64,000 nt of DNA from Bacteroidota bacterium (GCA_040388375.1 JAZKBU010000007.1:312823-376822), one strand, 5' to 3'. Shown: positions 26,933-35,654, numbered from the stretch's first letter. Notes: a model not told the origin generated them from the letters alone. Numbers and translations: made by a program.

Positions 26933-27694
26933 ATGTTATCAATAAAAAATTTAAAAGCAGAAATAGAAGGAAAGAAAATTCTTAATGGATTAAGCCTTGA
27001 AGTAAAAGCAGGCGAAGTGCACGCTATAATGGGACCCAATGGTGCTGGAAAAAGTACTTTATCGGCTGTATTGGCCGGTAGAGCAGATTACCAGGTAACA
27101 GAAGGTACTGTTGACTTTGATGGTAAAGATTTATTAGCAATGAGCCCTGAAGACAGAGCGCGTGAAGGTGTATTTTTAGCTTTTCAATACCCGATAGAAA
27201 TTCCGGGCGTAAGCAATACCAATTTTTTAAAAACCGCCATTAACGAAAAACGTAAATACCAAGGTTTAGAGCCTATGGAAGCTACTGATTTTTTGAAAAT
27301 GATGCGTGAGAAAATGGCACTGGTAGAAATGGATAAATCATTAACAAGCCGTTCGTTAAACGAAGGATTTAGTGGTGGTGAGAAAAAACGCAACGAGATT
27401 TTTCAAATGGCTATGTTGGAGCCTAAGTTAGGTATTTTAGATGAAACCGATTCAGGTTTAGATATTGATGCTTTACGTTTGGTTTCAGAAGGTGTAAACA
27501 AATTACGTAACCAAGAACGTGCTTTTATAGTTATTACCCACTACCAACGTTTGTTGGATTATATAGTGCCTGATTTTGTACACGTATTATACAAAGGCAG
27601 AATTGTAAAAAGTGGCGATGCCAGCTTAGCTAAGGAATTAGAAGAAAAAGGCTACGATTGGATTAAACAAGAAGTAGAAGCCAGCGCACAGTAA
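26933..27694 (+). CDS. sufC: Fe-S cluster assembly ATPase SufC
   Basis: A 253-residue ABC-type ATPase. Walker A is GPNGAGKST (about 34-42), the signature is [14 protein letters not shown] (about 146-159) and Walker B is [12 protein letters not shown] (about 165-176); a switch histidine is in [12 protein letters not shown]. These exact SufC hallmarks (GEKKRNE and ETDSGLD) separate it from transport ABC proteins. ATP hydrolysis drives the shape change of the SufBCD complex. It lies between sufB and sufD with 98- and 93-bp spacers. Confidence 0.98.
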   Translation: MLSIKNLKAEIEGKKILNGLSLEVKAGEVHAIMGPNGAGKSTLSAVLAGRADYQVTEGTVDFDGKDLLAMSPEDRAREGVFLAFQYPIEIPGVSNTNFLKTAINEKRKYQGLEPMEATDFLKMMREKMALVEMDKSLTSRSLNEGFSGGEKKRNEIFQMAMLEPKLGILDETDSGLDIDALRLVSEGVNKLRNQERAFIVITHYQRLLDYIVPDFVHVLYKGRIVKSGDASLAKELEEKGYDWIKQEVEASAQ

Positions 27695-27787
27695 ATTCAT
27701 AATACAATCCGGAGCAGATTTTTCGGATGCAGAATTTACATAAACATTTTCCGAATTTCAGTATTCGGATTTAGAATTTAGAACTAT
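27695..27787 (+). repeat. Repeat-like spacer between sufC and sufD
   Basis: It contains the near-direct repeats TTCGGATGCAGAATTTA and TTCGGATTTAGAATTTA, about 40 bp apart, with CCGGAG and TTCCGAA strings in the opposite sense. No coding frame is supported. Confidence 0.45.
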
Positions 27788-29074
27788 ATGTTATTAGAGA
27801 ATATAAAAGAAGCGTTTAACCAATATAAAAATCAAGCTGAAAAAAGTGATTTCTTTTTCAAACGTGAGCAGGCTTTTGCTGAATTTGAAAAAACAGGCTT
27901 CCCTACTACTAAGCACGAAGAATGGAAATACACCAACTTAAAAGCATTAACCAATAAATCGTTTCAATCAACTACTTTAAGCAACAGTGGAGCAGAAGTT
28001 TTATTAGCCAAATCGTTTTTAAAGGATTTAACCGCTAACCGTTTGGTATTTGTAAACGGCCATTTCAGTAGTAATTTATCAAATATTATTGAAACAGATT
28101 CAAGCATCATCATCTCTACTTTATCACAAGCCAGAATACAAAACAGCGAGTTATTCAACGCACATTTTAACAAATATGTTCCGGTAGAAGGAGAAGGTTT
28201 AAATGCTATGAATACGGCTTTGTTTAGCGATGGCGCCTTTATTTATGTACCTAATAACAAAAGAGTAGCCAGTCCTGTTTTTATCATAAACATAACAGAT
28301 TCAAGCAGTATCAATGTATTATGCCAACCGCGTAATTTAATTGTAGTTGAAAAAAGTGCATTTGCCACTGTAATTGAAAGCAGTTATTCTCTTGGTACAA
28401 ATCCATCGTTTACCAATGTAGTTAATGAAGTATATGTGAATGAAAATTCGCATATTGAATACTATAAAATTCAACATCAGGAAGGCGAAAGCTACCAAAA
28501 TAATTATACGCAGATTTTCCAGGAAGCTAATACCAATATAAACCATGTAACGCTTACCTTAAGCGGAACATTTGTAAGAAACAACTTGCATTTTTTCATG
28601 AATGGACAAAATTGCGACAGTTTATTGTACGGATTATACATGCCTCACGGAACTGAGTTTATTGATAATCATACACGCGTAGACCATGCTTTCCCTAACT
28701 GCCATAGCGATGAGCTATACAAAGGCATTATGATGGATAAATCGGTTGCGGTATTTAATGGTAAAATTATGGTGCATTTAGATGCGCAAAAAACCAATGC
28801 TTACCAACGTAACCAAAACATATTGTTAAGCAATGATGCTACTGTAAACACCAAACCGCAATTAGAAATTTTTGCTGACGATGTAAAATGTACACATGGT
28901 GCTACCATTGGCCAGTTAGATGAAGAGCCTATGTTTTATTTACGTAGTCGTGGAATACCGGAAGACGCAGCCAGAAAAATGCTATTGAATGCCTTCGCAG
29001 ACGATATAGCAGAAAGAATAAAAATACCTGAGTTGGTTGTTTTATTGGAACAAGAGATTGAGAAAAAACTATAG
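27788..29074 (+). CDS. sufD: Fe-S cluster assembly protein SufD
   Basis: A 428-residue partner of SufB in the SufBC2D scaffold. It shows the N-terminal TTKHEEWKYTNLKAL, the central NTALFSDGAFIYVPNNKRV, the beta-helix region, and the C-terminal blocks DVKCTHGATIGQLDEEPMFY and LRSRGIPEDAARKMLLNAFA, all characteristic of SufD. The conserved HGAT histidine near residue 377 is one of the residues linked to cluster assembly at the SufB-SufD interface. It is followed by a 63-bp gap with a perfect palindrome before sufS. Confidence 0.96.
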   Translation: MLLENIKEAFNQYKNQAEKSDFFFKREQAFAEFEKTGFPTTKHEEWKYTNLKALTNKSFQSTTLSNSGAEVLLAKSFLKDLTANRLVFVNGHFSSNLSNIIETDSSIIISTLSQARIQNSELFNAHFNKYVPVEGEGLNAMNTALFSDGAFIYVPNNKRVASPVFIINITDSSSINVLCQPRNLIVVEKSAFATVIESSYSLGTNPSFTNVVNEVYVNENSHIEYYKIQHQEGESYQNNYTQIFQEANTNINHVTLTLSGTFVRNNLHFFMNGQNCDSLLYGLYMPHGTEFIDNHTRVDHAFPNCHSDELYKGIMMDKSVAVFNGKIMVHLDAQKTNAYQRNQNILLSNDATVNTKPQLEIFADDVKCTHGATIGQLDEEPMFYLRSRGIPEDAARKMLLNAFADDIAERIKIPELVVLLEQEIEKKL

Positions 29075-29099
29075 TAACGTAGATACGTTTCATTTATAA

Positions 29100-29120
29100 A
29101 GACGTTGCCATGCAACGTCT
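29100..29120 (+). repeat. Perfect palindrome between sufD and sufS
   Basis: AGACGTTGC and GCAACGTCT form 9-bp perfect arms around CAT. Related ACGTTGCATGCAACGT-type palindromes are, from memory, widespread between genes in Bacteroidota genomes. There is no T-run after it, so it is not a normal terminator. Confidence 0.7.
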
Positions 29121-29137
29121 CTACATACAGATAAAAT

Positions 29138-30433
29138 ATGTCAAAATTAGATATTACAGCTATCAGGAGTAAGTTTCCGATACTTGATCAAAAAGTAAAT
29201 GGCAAACCCTTGGTTTATTTTGACAATGCTGCCACCACGCAGAAACCACAAGCGGTTATTGATGCTTTGGTTAAATACTACAAAACCGATAATGCAAATA
29301 TTCACAGGGCGGCACATACATTAGCGGCACGCTCTACTGATATGTTTGAGGCTACACGTAAAACCATACAGGCTTTCATTAATGCCAAGGAGGTGGAGGA
29401 ATGTATTTTTACGAAAGGTGTTACTGAAAGTATAAACCTAGTAGCACAAAGCTGGGGGCGAAAAGTCCTACAAGCGGGTGATGAAGTAATTATTACTACC
29501 ATGGAACACCACAGTAACATAGTTCCGTGGCAATTAATTTGCGAAGAAAAAGGAGCCATTTTAAAGGTTATTCCAATAAACGACAAAGGCGAACTGTTAA
29601 TGGATGAATACGAAAAAATGCTTTCGTCAAAAACCAAAATGGTAGCTTGCGTATGGGTAAGTAATGCACTGGGAACTATTAACCCTGTTAAAGAAATTAT
29701 AGCAAAAGCACATGCCGTTGGTGCTAAAGTATTGTTAGACGGTGCACAAGCCTGCTCTCATTTAACAGTTGATGTACAAGATTTGGATTGTGATTTTTTA
29801 GCCGTTTCATCACACAAATTATATGGCCCAACAGGTGTAGGTGTTTTATATGGCAAACGTGCTTTGTTAGAAAATATGCCGCCTTACCAAGGTGGTGGCG
29901 AAATGATAAAAGAAGTAAGCTTTGAAAAAACTACTTACAATGAAATCCCTTATAAATTTGAAGCGGGCACTCCCAATATTGGCGATGTAATTGCTTTTAA
30001 ATATGCATTGGATTTTGTAAGCGAAACCGGTAAAGAAAACATAGCTGCCCACGAAAATGCATTGCTGAAACATTGCGTAGACGGTTTAATGGCCATCAAT
30101 AATTCGTTAACGGGTACTTCGACTTCGCTCAGTGACCGTAATAGCATGTCGAGCGCAGTTGAGACAAAACCAATAACCTTAATAGGAACCGCTAAAGAAA
30201 AAGTATCTGTTCAATCGTTTGTTATTAACGGACTGCACCATTTTGATGCGGGTATGCTATTAGATTCAAAAGGAATAGCGGTAAGAACGGGACACCATTG
30301 TACGCAGCCCTTAATGAATTGTTTGGGAATAGATGGCACTATCCGTGCTTCTTTTTCGGTATATAATACTTTGGAAGAAGTAGATGTGTTTTTAGAAGCA
30401 GTGAAGAAATTATTAAAATTATCAAACAAATAA
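29138..30433 (+). CDS. sufS: Cysteine desulfurase SufS with in-frame repeat-derived insertion
   Basis: A 431-residue PLP enzyme that takes sulfur from cysteine and passes it to SufE. It shows VYFDNAATTQKPQAVIDA near the start, TTMEHHSNIVPWQ, the PLP-Lys motif SSHKLYGPTGVGVLYG (about 227-242) and the active Cys in VRTGHHCTQPLM (about 385-396). SufS proteins are normally about 405-415 residues. The surplus is residues about 322-344 (SLTGTSTSLSDRN and SMSSAVETK), a Ser/Thr-rich stretch between the helix ending GLMAIN and the strand PITLIG. It is encoded by an imperfect inverted repeat. The active-site residues are unaffected, so the enzyme is probably functional. Confidence 0.95.
   Translation: MSKLDITAIRSKFPILDQKVNGKPLVYFDNAATTQKPQAVIDALVKYYKTDNANIHRAAHTLAARSTDMFEATRKTIQAFINAKEVEECIFTKGVTESINLVAQSWGRKVLQAGDEVIITTMEHHSNIVPWQLICEEKGAILKVIPINDKGELLMDEYEKMLSSKTKMVACVWVSNALGTINPVKEIIAKAHAVGAKVLLDGAQACSHLTVDVQDLDCDFLAVSSHKLYGPTGVGVLYGKRALLENMPPYQGGGEMIKEVSFEKTTYNEIPYKFEAGTPNIGDVIAFKYALDFVSETGKENIAAHENALLKHCVDGLMAINNSLTGTSTSLSDRNSMSSAVETKPITLIGTAKEKVSVQSFVINGLHHFDAGMLLDSKGIAVRTGHHCTQPLMNCLGIDGTIRASFSVYNTLEEVDVFLEAVKKLLKLSNK
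30113..30166 (+). repeat. Inverted-repeat element inside the sufS reading frame
   Basis: Left arm TTCGACTTCGCTCAGTGAC (30118-30136) and right arm GTCGAGCGCAGTTGA (30148-30162) pair except for one mismatch and a 3-nt bulge. From memory the arms match the TTCGACTnCGCTCAGTGAC element common between genes of Bacteroidota. It adds about 22 codons without breaking the frame. Confidence 0.7.
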
Positions 30434-30466
30434 ACTTTTAGCTAGAAGCCAGTTGCTAGTTGCCAG
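30434..30466 (+). repeat. Repeat-like spacer between sufS and sufE
   Basis: The 33-bp gap holds AGCTAGAAGCCAGTTGC and TAGTTGCCAG, a tandem GCTAG/GCCAG pattern. It resembles the reverse complement of the element that ends sufE at 30884-30916. Confidence 0.5.
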
Positions 30467-30898
30467 ATGCAAAAAAATATAACAGATATACAAAACGAAA
30501 TAATAGAAAACTTTGAGTTGTTTGATGGCGACATGGAAAGCACTTTGTTTTACTTAATGGATTTAGGTAAAAAATTGCCTGTTATGCCTGTTGAACATAA
30601 GACTGATGATTTTATAGTAAAAGGATGCCAAAGTAAAGTATGGCTCTACCCTACTTTTACGGATGGTAAAGTTGTTTTTGAAGCGGATAGCAATACTGAA
30701 ATAACCAAAGGACTGGTAAGCTTATTGGTGCAAGTTTGGAGTAACCAAACGCCTGATGATATACTAAACAGTGAATTGTTTTTTATTGAAAAAATAGGCA
30801 TGAGCCGTATGATTGGAAGCCAGCGAAGCAATGGTTTTGCCAGTATGATTAAACAAATAAGAATGTACGCTTTGGCGTATAAGGCTTCTGGCTCCTAG
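30467..30898 (+). CDS. sufE: Sulfur acceptor protein SufE
   Basis: A 143-residue protein that accepts persulfide sulfur from SufS and passes it to SufB. The catalytic cysteine is in VKGCQSKVWL (about residues 49-58). NEIIENFELFDGDMESTLFYLMDLGK at the start (given here only as a landmark of the SufE fold) and the C-terminal ISR-type helix SRMIGSQRSNGFASMIKQIR fit the family. The last five codons (KASGS) and the stop lie inside the spacer repeat starting at 30884, so the C-terminus appears to be repeat-derived. Confidence 0.95.
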   Translation: MQKNITDIQNEIIENFELFDGDMESTLFYLMDLGKKLPVMPVEHKTDDFIVKGCQSKVWLYPTFTDGKVVFEADSNTEITKGLVSLLVQVWSNQTPDDILNSELFFIEKIGMSRMIGSQRSNGFASMIKQIRMYALAYKASGS

Positions 30899-30985
30899 CC
30901 AATAGCCACTAGCTTTTAACAAAAATAATAAAATAAAAAAGCCAACAGCCATCCCGATAACTATCGAGAGCTAGAGGCCAGAAGC
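30884..30985 (+). repeat. Inverted repeat overlapping the sufE stop codon
   Basis: GCTTCTGGCTCCTAGC (30884-30899) pairs with GCTAGAGGCCAGAAGC (30970-30985), 14 of 16 positions. Between them are a second GCCAATAGCCACTAGC stretch, an AT-rich part and CCCGATAACTATCGAG. The left arm supplies the sufE stop codon. Confidence 0.65.
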
Positions 30986-30992
30986 AATAAAA

Positions 30993-31337
30993 ATGGAAGA
31001 AACCAATAACAATATAAAGCCATTGAGAACATTTGTAGATGTGCAAAATGAAGCGATACAAGTTTTACAAACCGTATACGATCCTGAAATTCCGGTAAAC
31101 ATATATGAGCTGGGATTGATATATGAAGTAAATGTTTCGAATGAATTGAACATTGAAATTATTATGTCGCTTACTTCTCCTTTTTGCCCCGCAGCACAAA
31201 GTATGCCTGCTGAAATAAAAGAGAAACTAGGTGCTATGGAAGGCGTAAAAGAGGTAACTGTTACCGTTACTTTTGAGCCACCCTGGAGTCAGGATTTAAT
31301 GAGTGAGGCTGCCAAGCTGCAATTAGGCTTTTTATAA
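30993..31337 (+). CDS. DUF59 / MIP18-family Fe-S assembly protein (SufT-like)
   Basis: A 114-residue protein of the DUF59 family. It shows VLQTVYDPEIPVNIYELGLIYEV, MSLTSPFCPAAQSMPAEI with the conserved Cys at about residue 65, and VTVTFEPPWSQDLMSEAAKL. Relatives include SufT, PaaD and human CIA2 proteins, which help mature Fe-S proteins. As the last gene of the suf operon it most likely acts as SufT-like maturation factor; the stand-alone short form lacks extra domains. The start codon comes 7 bp after the spacer repeat. Confidence 0.93.
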   Translation: MEETNNNIKPLRTFVDVQNEAIQVLQTVYDPEIPVNIYELGLIYEVNVSNELNIEIIMSLTSPFCPAAQSMPAEIKEKLGAMEGVKEVTVTVTFEPPWSQDLMSEAAKLQLGFL

Positions 31338-31389
31338 AAGCTGACTTTTGTTCAGCCTAAAATCATGTTTATGGTAAATAAATAGTATA

Positions 31390-31397
31390 TACTTTTG
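31390..31397 (+). promoter_or_regulatory. Putative -7 box for the 71-residue membrane protein
   Basis: TACTTTTG fits TAnnTTTG and is 27 bp before the ATG at 31425. The -33 element is not convincing. Confidence 0.35.
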
Positions 31398-31424
31398 TAG
31401 TGTTCAATCAATTAGTAAACAGCT

Positions 31425-31640
31425 ATGGAAGCAGCAGTATTTTTAGTTTTTTTTGCCCCGGTAATGGGTTACCTCGCCATTACCAAAGGATATAAATTCT
31501 GGCCCTGGTTTTTTATAGGTCTTTTTCTACCCATTATATCTTTATTCATCTTATTCTTTTTAAAGGATAAACCAATTGTAGTAAACCCTGACGATATTAT
31601 TGTTCATCAGCAAAACGACAAAGTATTATATAAAGCATAA
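31425..31640 (+). CDS. Small membrane protein, unknown function
   Basis: A 71-residue protein with two closely spaced hydrophobic helices (about 3-18 and 26-46) and a polar C-terminal tail (KDKPIVVNPDDIIVHQQNDK). The GYKFWPWFFIGLFLPIISLFI pattern (shown only in part as landmark: FWPWFFIGLFLPI) occurs in small proteins of this phylum. No function can be given. It is a separate unit after the suf operon, with its own candidate promoter and a strong terminator. Confidence 0.7.
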   Translation: MEAAVFLVFFAPVMGYLAITKGYKFWPWFFIGLFLPIISLFILFFLKDKPIVVNPDDIIVHQQNDKVLYKA

Positions 31641-31641
31641 C

Positions 31642-31677
31642 AAAAAAGCCTTTGGAAAAATCCAAAGGCTTTTTTTA
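31642..31677. terminator. Bidirectional terminator
   Basis: AAAAAAGCCTTTGGA and TCCAAAGGCTTTTTT pair around a short loop between a plus-strand gene and the converging dipeptidyl-peptidase gene. Confidence 0.9.
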
Positions 31678-31682
31678 TTTTC

Positions 31683-33896
31683 TTACTTCAAAAAGTCATT
31701 GAAGTACTGGTTTATCTTTTTAAACAAATGAACCCTGTCAGGCCCTAATACATTGTGTGCATGTGTTGGGTACACGGCATAATCTACCAATACACCCTCA
31801 TCTACACTTTTCTTCACGTAGTTTAAGGTATGGTTCCAAAGCACCACATCATCGTTGGTACCGTGTATTAGTAATAGTCTCCCTTTTAAGTTTTTGGTAT
31901 AGTTTAACAGGTTATTTTCTTTGTAACCTTCGGGGTTTTCTTCGGGTGTATCCATATATCTTTCGGTATACATTATTTCGTACATGCTCCAATCTATAAC
32001 GGCTCCACCTGCCACTCCTACTTTAAACACATCTGGCGTTCTGGTCATTAAGCTGGTAGTCATAAAACCACCAAAACTCCAGCCATACACACCTAATTTG
32101 GTACTATCAATAAACGACTGTTGTTTTAAAAAGCTAACGCCTGCTAACTGATCGGCTATTTCTATTTTACCTAATTGGCGATGGGTAACGTTTTCAAAAG
32201 TTAAACCGCGGTTTAACGAGCCTCTGTTATCAACCGTAAATATAACATACCCTTGTTGGGCAAAAGCAAGCATCCATAATTCGGCTTGGCCTAACCAACT
32301 ATTGGTAACCATTTGTGCATGTGGCCCACCATATACATATACTATACAAGGGTATTTTTTAGTAGCATCAAAATTAGCGGGCTTAATTAAGCGGTAATTT
32401 AAATCGGTACTGCCATCGGTTGATTTTATTTTGCCTAAGCTAATTTCGGTACTTTGGTAATTAATAATGGGGTTAATGGCATTAACAATAGAGCCATATA
32501 ACCTGCCTTTATTATCGCTTAGTATAATTTGGCGAGGTGTTGTTAAATTACTGAAATTATCTACAATATAAACACCATCATCGCTTACCAATGGAGTATG
32601 AATACCTTCTATTTTGGTATGTTGTGTTACTTTGCTTGTTTTAATTTCTACCGAGTATAAGTATTTATTCATACCATCGGCTGAAAAAGCCATAAAATAC
32701 AAATTATTACCTGTGGCATCAAAGCTTAACACTTCGCTTATATGTTGTTTCAGGTTGGTTAATTGTTTTAGTAACTTCCCTCCTCTTTCATATAAATACA
32801 GGTTATTAAAACCATTGCGCTCGCTTTGCCATATAAATTGTTTTTCGTTGTTTTTAACAAATAATACCGGCTTTTCAGGTTCTACATATTTATCGTGTGT
32901 TTCTATAAATATTGTTTTTATAAACTTGCCGGTTAAGCCATCGTACATATTCATTTTCATTTCGTTTTGCGCTCTGTTTACAACGGCTATGTATAAGTAA
33001 TCTTCATTAGGGCTCCAGGCTATATTGGTTAAATACTGCTCAGCAGGCCCACCTGTTTCAACCTCTATATTTCGTTTTTTGGTAAAATCGTAAAAATACA
33101 ATTTTACTTCATGGCTCTTGGCTCCGGCCATTGGGTATTTTATATTTTCAATGCCCGAAGGTTTGCTTTCAAACTGCATCAATCCATAATTGGTTACCAT
33201 GCTTTCGTTCATTTTATAATAGGCTAATTTATTGCCTTTAGGGCTCCAAAAAGTACCTTTGCTTATACCAAACTCGCTTCTATGCACTGTTTTGCCTACC
33301 ACTAAACCAAAACCTCCGTCTTGCCCGCTCACCAAATCAGTTTGTACAATACCTTCTTTTTTACCACGTTTTTGGTAGTCTGTTAAAACATCTTTTGAGG
33401 TTATGTCGCTTACATATAAACTATTACCTACTGTATAAGCTATACGGTTATTTATTTTTTCATAATCAAGGTTTTCTGCTGTACCCGGCATTTTAACTTT
33501 AAGCGATGTTTTTTTGCTGCTTAAATTATATACATACATGGTATTGTTATAGTTGTATAACATGGTATTATTATCTAACCAGCTAAAAAAAGGAAAACGC
33601 TCCAATTTCTTTTCTTCGGGCATTATACTATAAAACGAACTGTAGAAATCTTCTATAGTTAAAACGGTATCGCGGGTTAAGCCAGGTGTGTTTATATAAA
33701 TTAAAACCTCTTTGCCATTTTTTTTGCCTACATAGCTTATTGTTTTGTTATCGGGCTTCCACATCATCTGGCTTAAACGTTCAGGGGCCAACGTTGTACG
33801 GCCTTTTAAAATGGCATCATCAATGGATAATGTTTGATTTTGTGCGTACGAAAACCCAACTATAGCCAACGATAGCAGTAAAAATATTTTTTTCAT
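31683..33896 (-). CDS. S9 family peptidase, dipeptidyl-peptidase IV type
   Basis: A 737-residue secreted serine peptidase. A signal peptide occupies residues 1-18 (ending SYAQ). A DPPIV-type eight-bladed propeller covers about 40-500. The alpha/beta-hydrolase catalytic domain follows, with nucleophile motif GVYGWSFGGFMTT near residue 605, an Asp in IHGTNDDVV near 680 and the His in YPTHAHNV near 712. It would cleave dipeptides, usually X-Pro, from peptide N-termini in the periplasm. Peptide scavenging is a usual role in this phylum. The gene stands alone. Confidence 0.93.
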   Translation of the reverse strand: MKKIFLLLSLAIVGFSYAQNQTLSIDDAILKGRTTLAPERLSQMMWKPDNKTISYVGKKNGKEVLIYINTPGLTRDTVLTIEDFYSSFYSIMPEEKKLERFPFFSWLDNNTMLYNYNNTMYVYNLSSKKTSLKVKMPGTAENLDYEKINNRIAYTVGNSLYVSDITSKDVLTDYQKRGKKEGIVQTDLVSGQDGGFGLVVGKTVHRSEFGISKGTFWSPKGNKLAYYKMNESMVTNYGLMQFESKPSGIENIKYPMAGAKSHEVKLYFYDFTKKRNIEVETGGPAEQYLTNIAWSPNEDYLYIAVVNRAQNEMKMNMYDGLTGKFIKTIFIETHDKYVEPEKPVLFVKNNEKQFIWQSERNGFNNLYLYERGGKLLKQLTNLKQHISEVLSFDATGNNLYFMAFSADGMNKYLYSVEIKTSKVTQHTKIEGIHTPLVSDDGVYIVDNFSNLTTPRQIILSDNKGRLYGSIVNAINPIINYQSTEISLGKIKSTDGSTDLNYRLIKPANFDATKKYPCIVYVYGGPHAQMVTNSWLGQAELWMLAFAQQGYVIFTVDNRGSLNRGLTFENVTHRQLGKIEIADQLAGVSFLKQQSFIDSTKLGVYGWSFGGFMTTSLMTRTPDVFKVGVAGGAVIDWSMYEIMYTERYMDTPEENPEGYKENNLLNYTKNLKGRLLLIHGTNDDVVLWNHTLNYVKKSVDEGVLVDYAVYPTHAHNVLGPDRVHLFKKINQYFNDFLK

Positions 33897-34117
33897 TTGT
33901 ATTTGTTTTGAGTTGCGATAATACCAATCTTAACCTAAATAGTAAAACCTTTTATCAATTTATACAAAAGTGCTTAGGAAGGCAGCCATAAACCTGACCA
34001 CAAATGGGTAGCTAAATGTTTAAACACGTGTATTAATTTGTTAGTTAAAATTTAGGGCTAATTATAAAACATTAGGCTCAATCGCTTACTTTGCGACTCT
34101 TATTATTAAAAAAACAA

Positions 34118-34885
34118 ATGTCTGATAGGCCATTAATACTTATTACCAACGATGATGGTATAACTGCTCCGGGTATAAAAGCTTTGGTTAATGCAGTAAA
34201 ACACCTTGGCGAAATTATAATTGTAGCGCCTGATGCACCTCAAAGTGCCATGGGCCACGCAGTAACCATTAGCAAACCTTTGCGTTTGGCTAAGACCGAT
34301 TTGTATGGCGATATTGTTTCTTACCAATGCAGCGGCACACCTGCTGATTGTGTAAAGTTGGCTGTTGATAAAGTATTGCACCGCAAACCAGATTTGTTGC
34401 TTTCGGGTATTAACCACGGTAGTAACTCTTCTATTAATGTAATATACAGTGGCACCATGAGTGCAGCTATGGAAGGAGCCATTGAAGGTATTCCTTCGGC
34501 AGGTATAAGCCTTTGCGATTTTGCTTACGAGGCAGACTTTACGCTGGCTGCTCAAATAGCCACGCAGGTAGCTGAAAATATTTTAAAAAATGGTTTACCT
34601 ACTGGTGTTTTATTAAATGTAAATGTGCCTAAAATTACCCGAAGCGAATTACAGGGAATAAAAATTTGCAGACAGGCCAATGCCAAATGGCACGAAGATT
34701 TTGACGAACGTACTGACCCTAACGGACGCCAATACTACTGGCTTACCGGTAAATTTATAAACTACGATAAAGGGGAAGATACGGATGAATGGGCACTGGC
34801 AAACAACTTTGTTTCCATTGTACCTGTTCAGTTTGATTTAACGGCCCACCATGCTATTGCTAACATTAACCAATGGACTTTTTAA
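34118..34885 (+). CDS. surE: 5'/3'-nucleotidase SurE
   Basis: A 255-residue metal-dependent nucleotidase. The metal site is LILITNDDGITAPGI at the start, with Ser/Asn ligands in APDAPQSAMGHAVT and SGINHGSNSS. The domain body FINYDKGEDTDEWALANNFV is also typical. SurE releases phosphate from nucleoside monophosphates. I chose the ATG at 34118 (MSDRPLILIT) because the upstream in-frame TTG at 34091 would add nine residues not expected in the family. The next gene begins 2 bp after its stop. Confidence 0.94.
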   Translation: MSDRPLILITNDDGITAPGIKALVNAVKHLGEIIIVAPDAPQSAMGHAVTISKPLRLAKTDLYGDIVSYQCSGTPADCVKLAVDKVLHRKPDLLLSGINHGSNSSINVIYSGTMSAAMEGAIEGIPSAGISLCDFAYEADFTLAAQIATQVAENILKNGLPTGVLLNVNVPKITRSELQGIKICRQANAKWHEDFDERTDPNGRQYYWLTGKFINYDKGEDTDEWALANNFVSIVPVQFDLTAHHAIANINQWTF

Positions 34886-34886
34886 C

Positions 34887-35192
34887 ATGCAAAAAAACAA
34901 ATTCGATCATTTAATAATTGGTATACTTATAGGTTTATTAGCCCCTTCACTGGGTATTATTATATTTTACTTCAGTAAGTTTGAAGGCAGCAGCCTGGAG
35001 TTATTCATTACTACTTCGGTACAGGAAAAACTATTGTCGCCCCTGTTGAGTTTATGCGCTGTTATTAACTTAGCCGTGTTTTATTTAATTATACAGTTTG
35101 AAAAATACCAAACTGCAAAAGGCGTTATATTAGCCACTTTCCTGTACGGACTGGTTATTGTTTTATTAAAATTTGGAATTGTAAGTTTGTAA
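34887..35192 (+). CDS. Membrane protein of unknown function in the surE operon
   Basis: A 101-residue protein with three hydrophobic helices (about 8-28, 50-69 and 78-97). The chosen ATG at 34887 is 2 bp after the surE stop; an earlier in-frame ATG at 34851 lies inside surE and is less likely. No family function is known to me. Tight spacing implies cotranscription with surE. The tRNA-Ala gene follows after 49 bp. Confidence 0.72.
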   Translation: MQKNKFDHLIIGILIGLLAPSLGIIIFYFSKFEGSSLELFITTSVQEKLLSPLLSLCAVINLAVFYLIIQFEKYQTAKGVILATFLYGLVIVLLKFGIVSL

Positions 35193-35241
35193 AATATATT
35201 TGCAGCCCGATTGACATAAAAACAATGGCAATTGGTACTTC

Positions 35242-35299
<58 letters not shown>

Positions 35300-35315
<16 letters not shown>

Positions 35316-35483
35316 CAAAAAATGCCCCGGTCGTTTAGACCGGGGCATTTTTATTTACAGCACAACGGTAAGCAAAGTTTACTAAGGCGTGCTATCAATA
35401 ATAGTGCATCCTTTGTGTATGCAAAGGGCATTCATTGTTAGGTTCACCAAACAGGAAAAAGTATTAATCCGATATCCTCCACA
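35300..35483 (+). repeat. Direct repeat of the tRNA-Ala 3' end (att-like scar)
   Basis: AATCCGATATCCTCCACA occurs at 35300-35317 (tRNA T-arm 3' side, acceptor 3' strand and discriminator) and again, identical over 18 bp, at 35466-35483. A tRNA 3'-end duplication is the usual footprint of integrase attachment. Between the copies lie the tRNA terminator and about 110 bp of non-coding DNA with a CCTTTG / CAAAGG hairpin, but no integrase gene. The rest of the 482-bp stretch up to 35797 has a second terminator and two inverted repeats. Confidence 0.7.
35317..35354 (+). terminator. Terminator of the tRNA-Ala gene
   Basis: AATGCCCCGGTC pairs with GACCGGGGCATT around a short loop, followed by a T-run. 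It begins directly after the tRNA. Confidence 0.9.
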
Positions 35484-35524
35484 ACCAAAAAGGTTTCAAT
35501 AGTACTATTGAAACCTTTTTGGTT
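35484..35524. terminator. Second terminator-like hairpin after the repeated tRNA end
   Basis: ACCAAAAAGGTTTCAATAGT and ACTATTGAAACCTTTTTGGT form a perfect 20-bp self-complementary stem. It directly follows the second copy of the tRNA 3' end, mirroring the order tRNA then terminator of the first copy. Confidence 0.75.
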
Positions 35525-35618
35525 TTATGCTAATGGAGTTGCTATAAAAACAAGCCTGAATAGCTATTAAAACTACGCCATTTCACGATTTGGATTTGCA
35601 AAACAATACTATAGTTTT

Positions 35619-35654
35619 GTTATGTAAGTATAGCAAAATACTTCCTTACATAAC
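35619..35654 (+). repeat. Inverted repeat upstream of the AAA ATPase
   Basis: GTTATGTAAG (35619-35628) and CTTACATAAC (35645-35654) are perfect 10-bp inverted copies separated by 16 bp. No T-run follows, so a terminator is unlikely. Confidence 0.5.
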
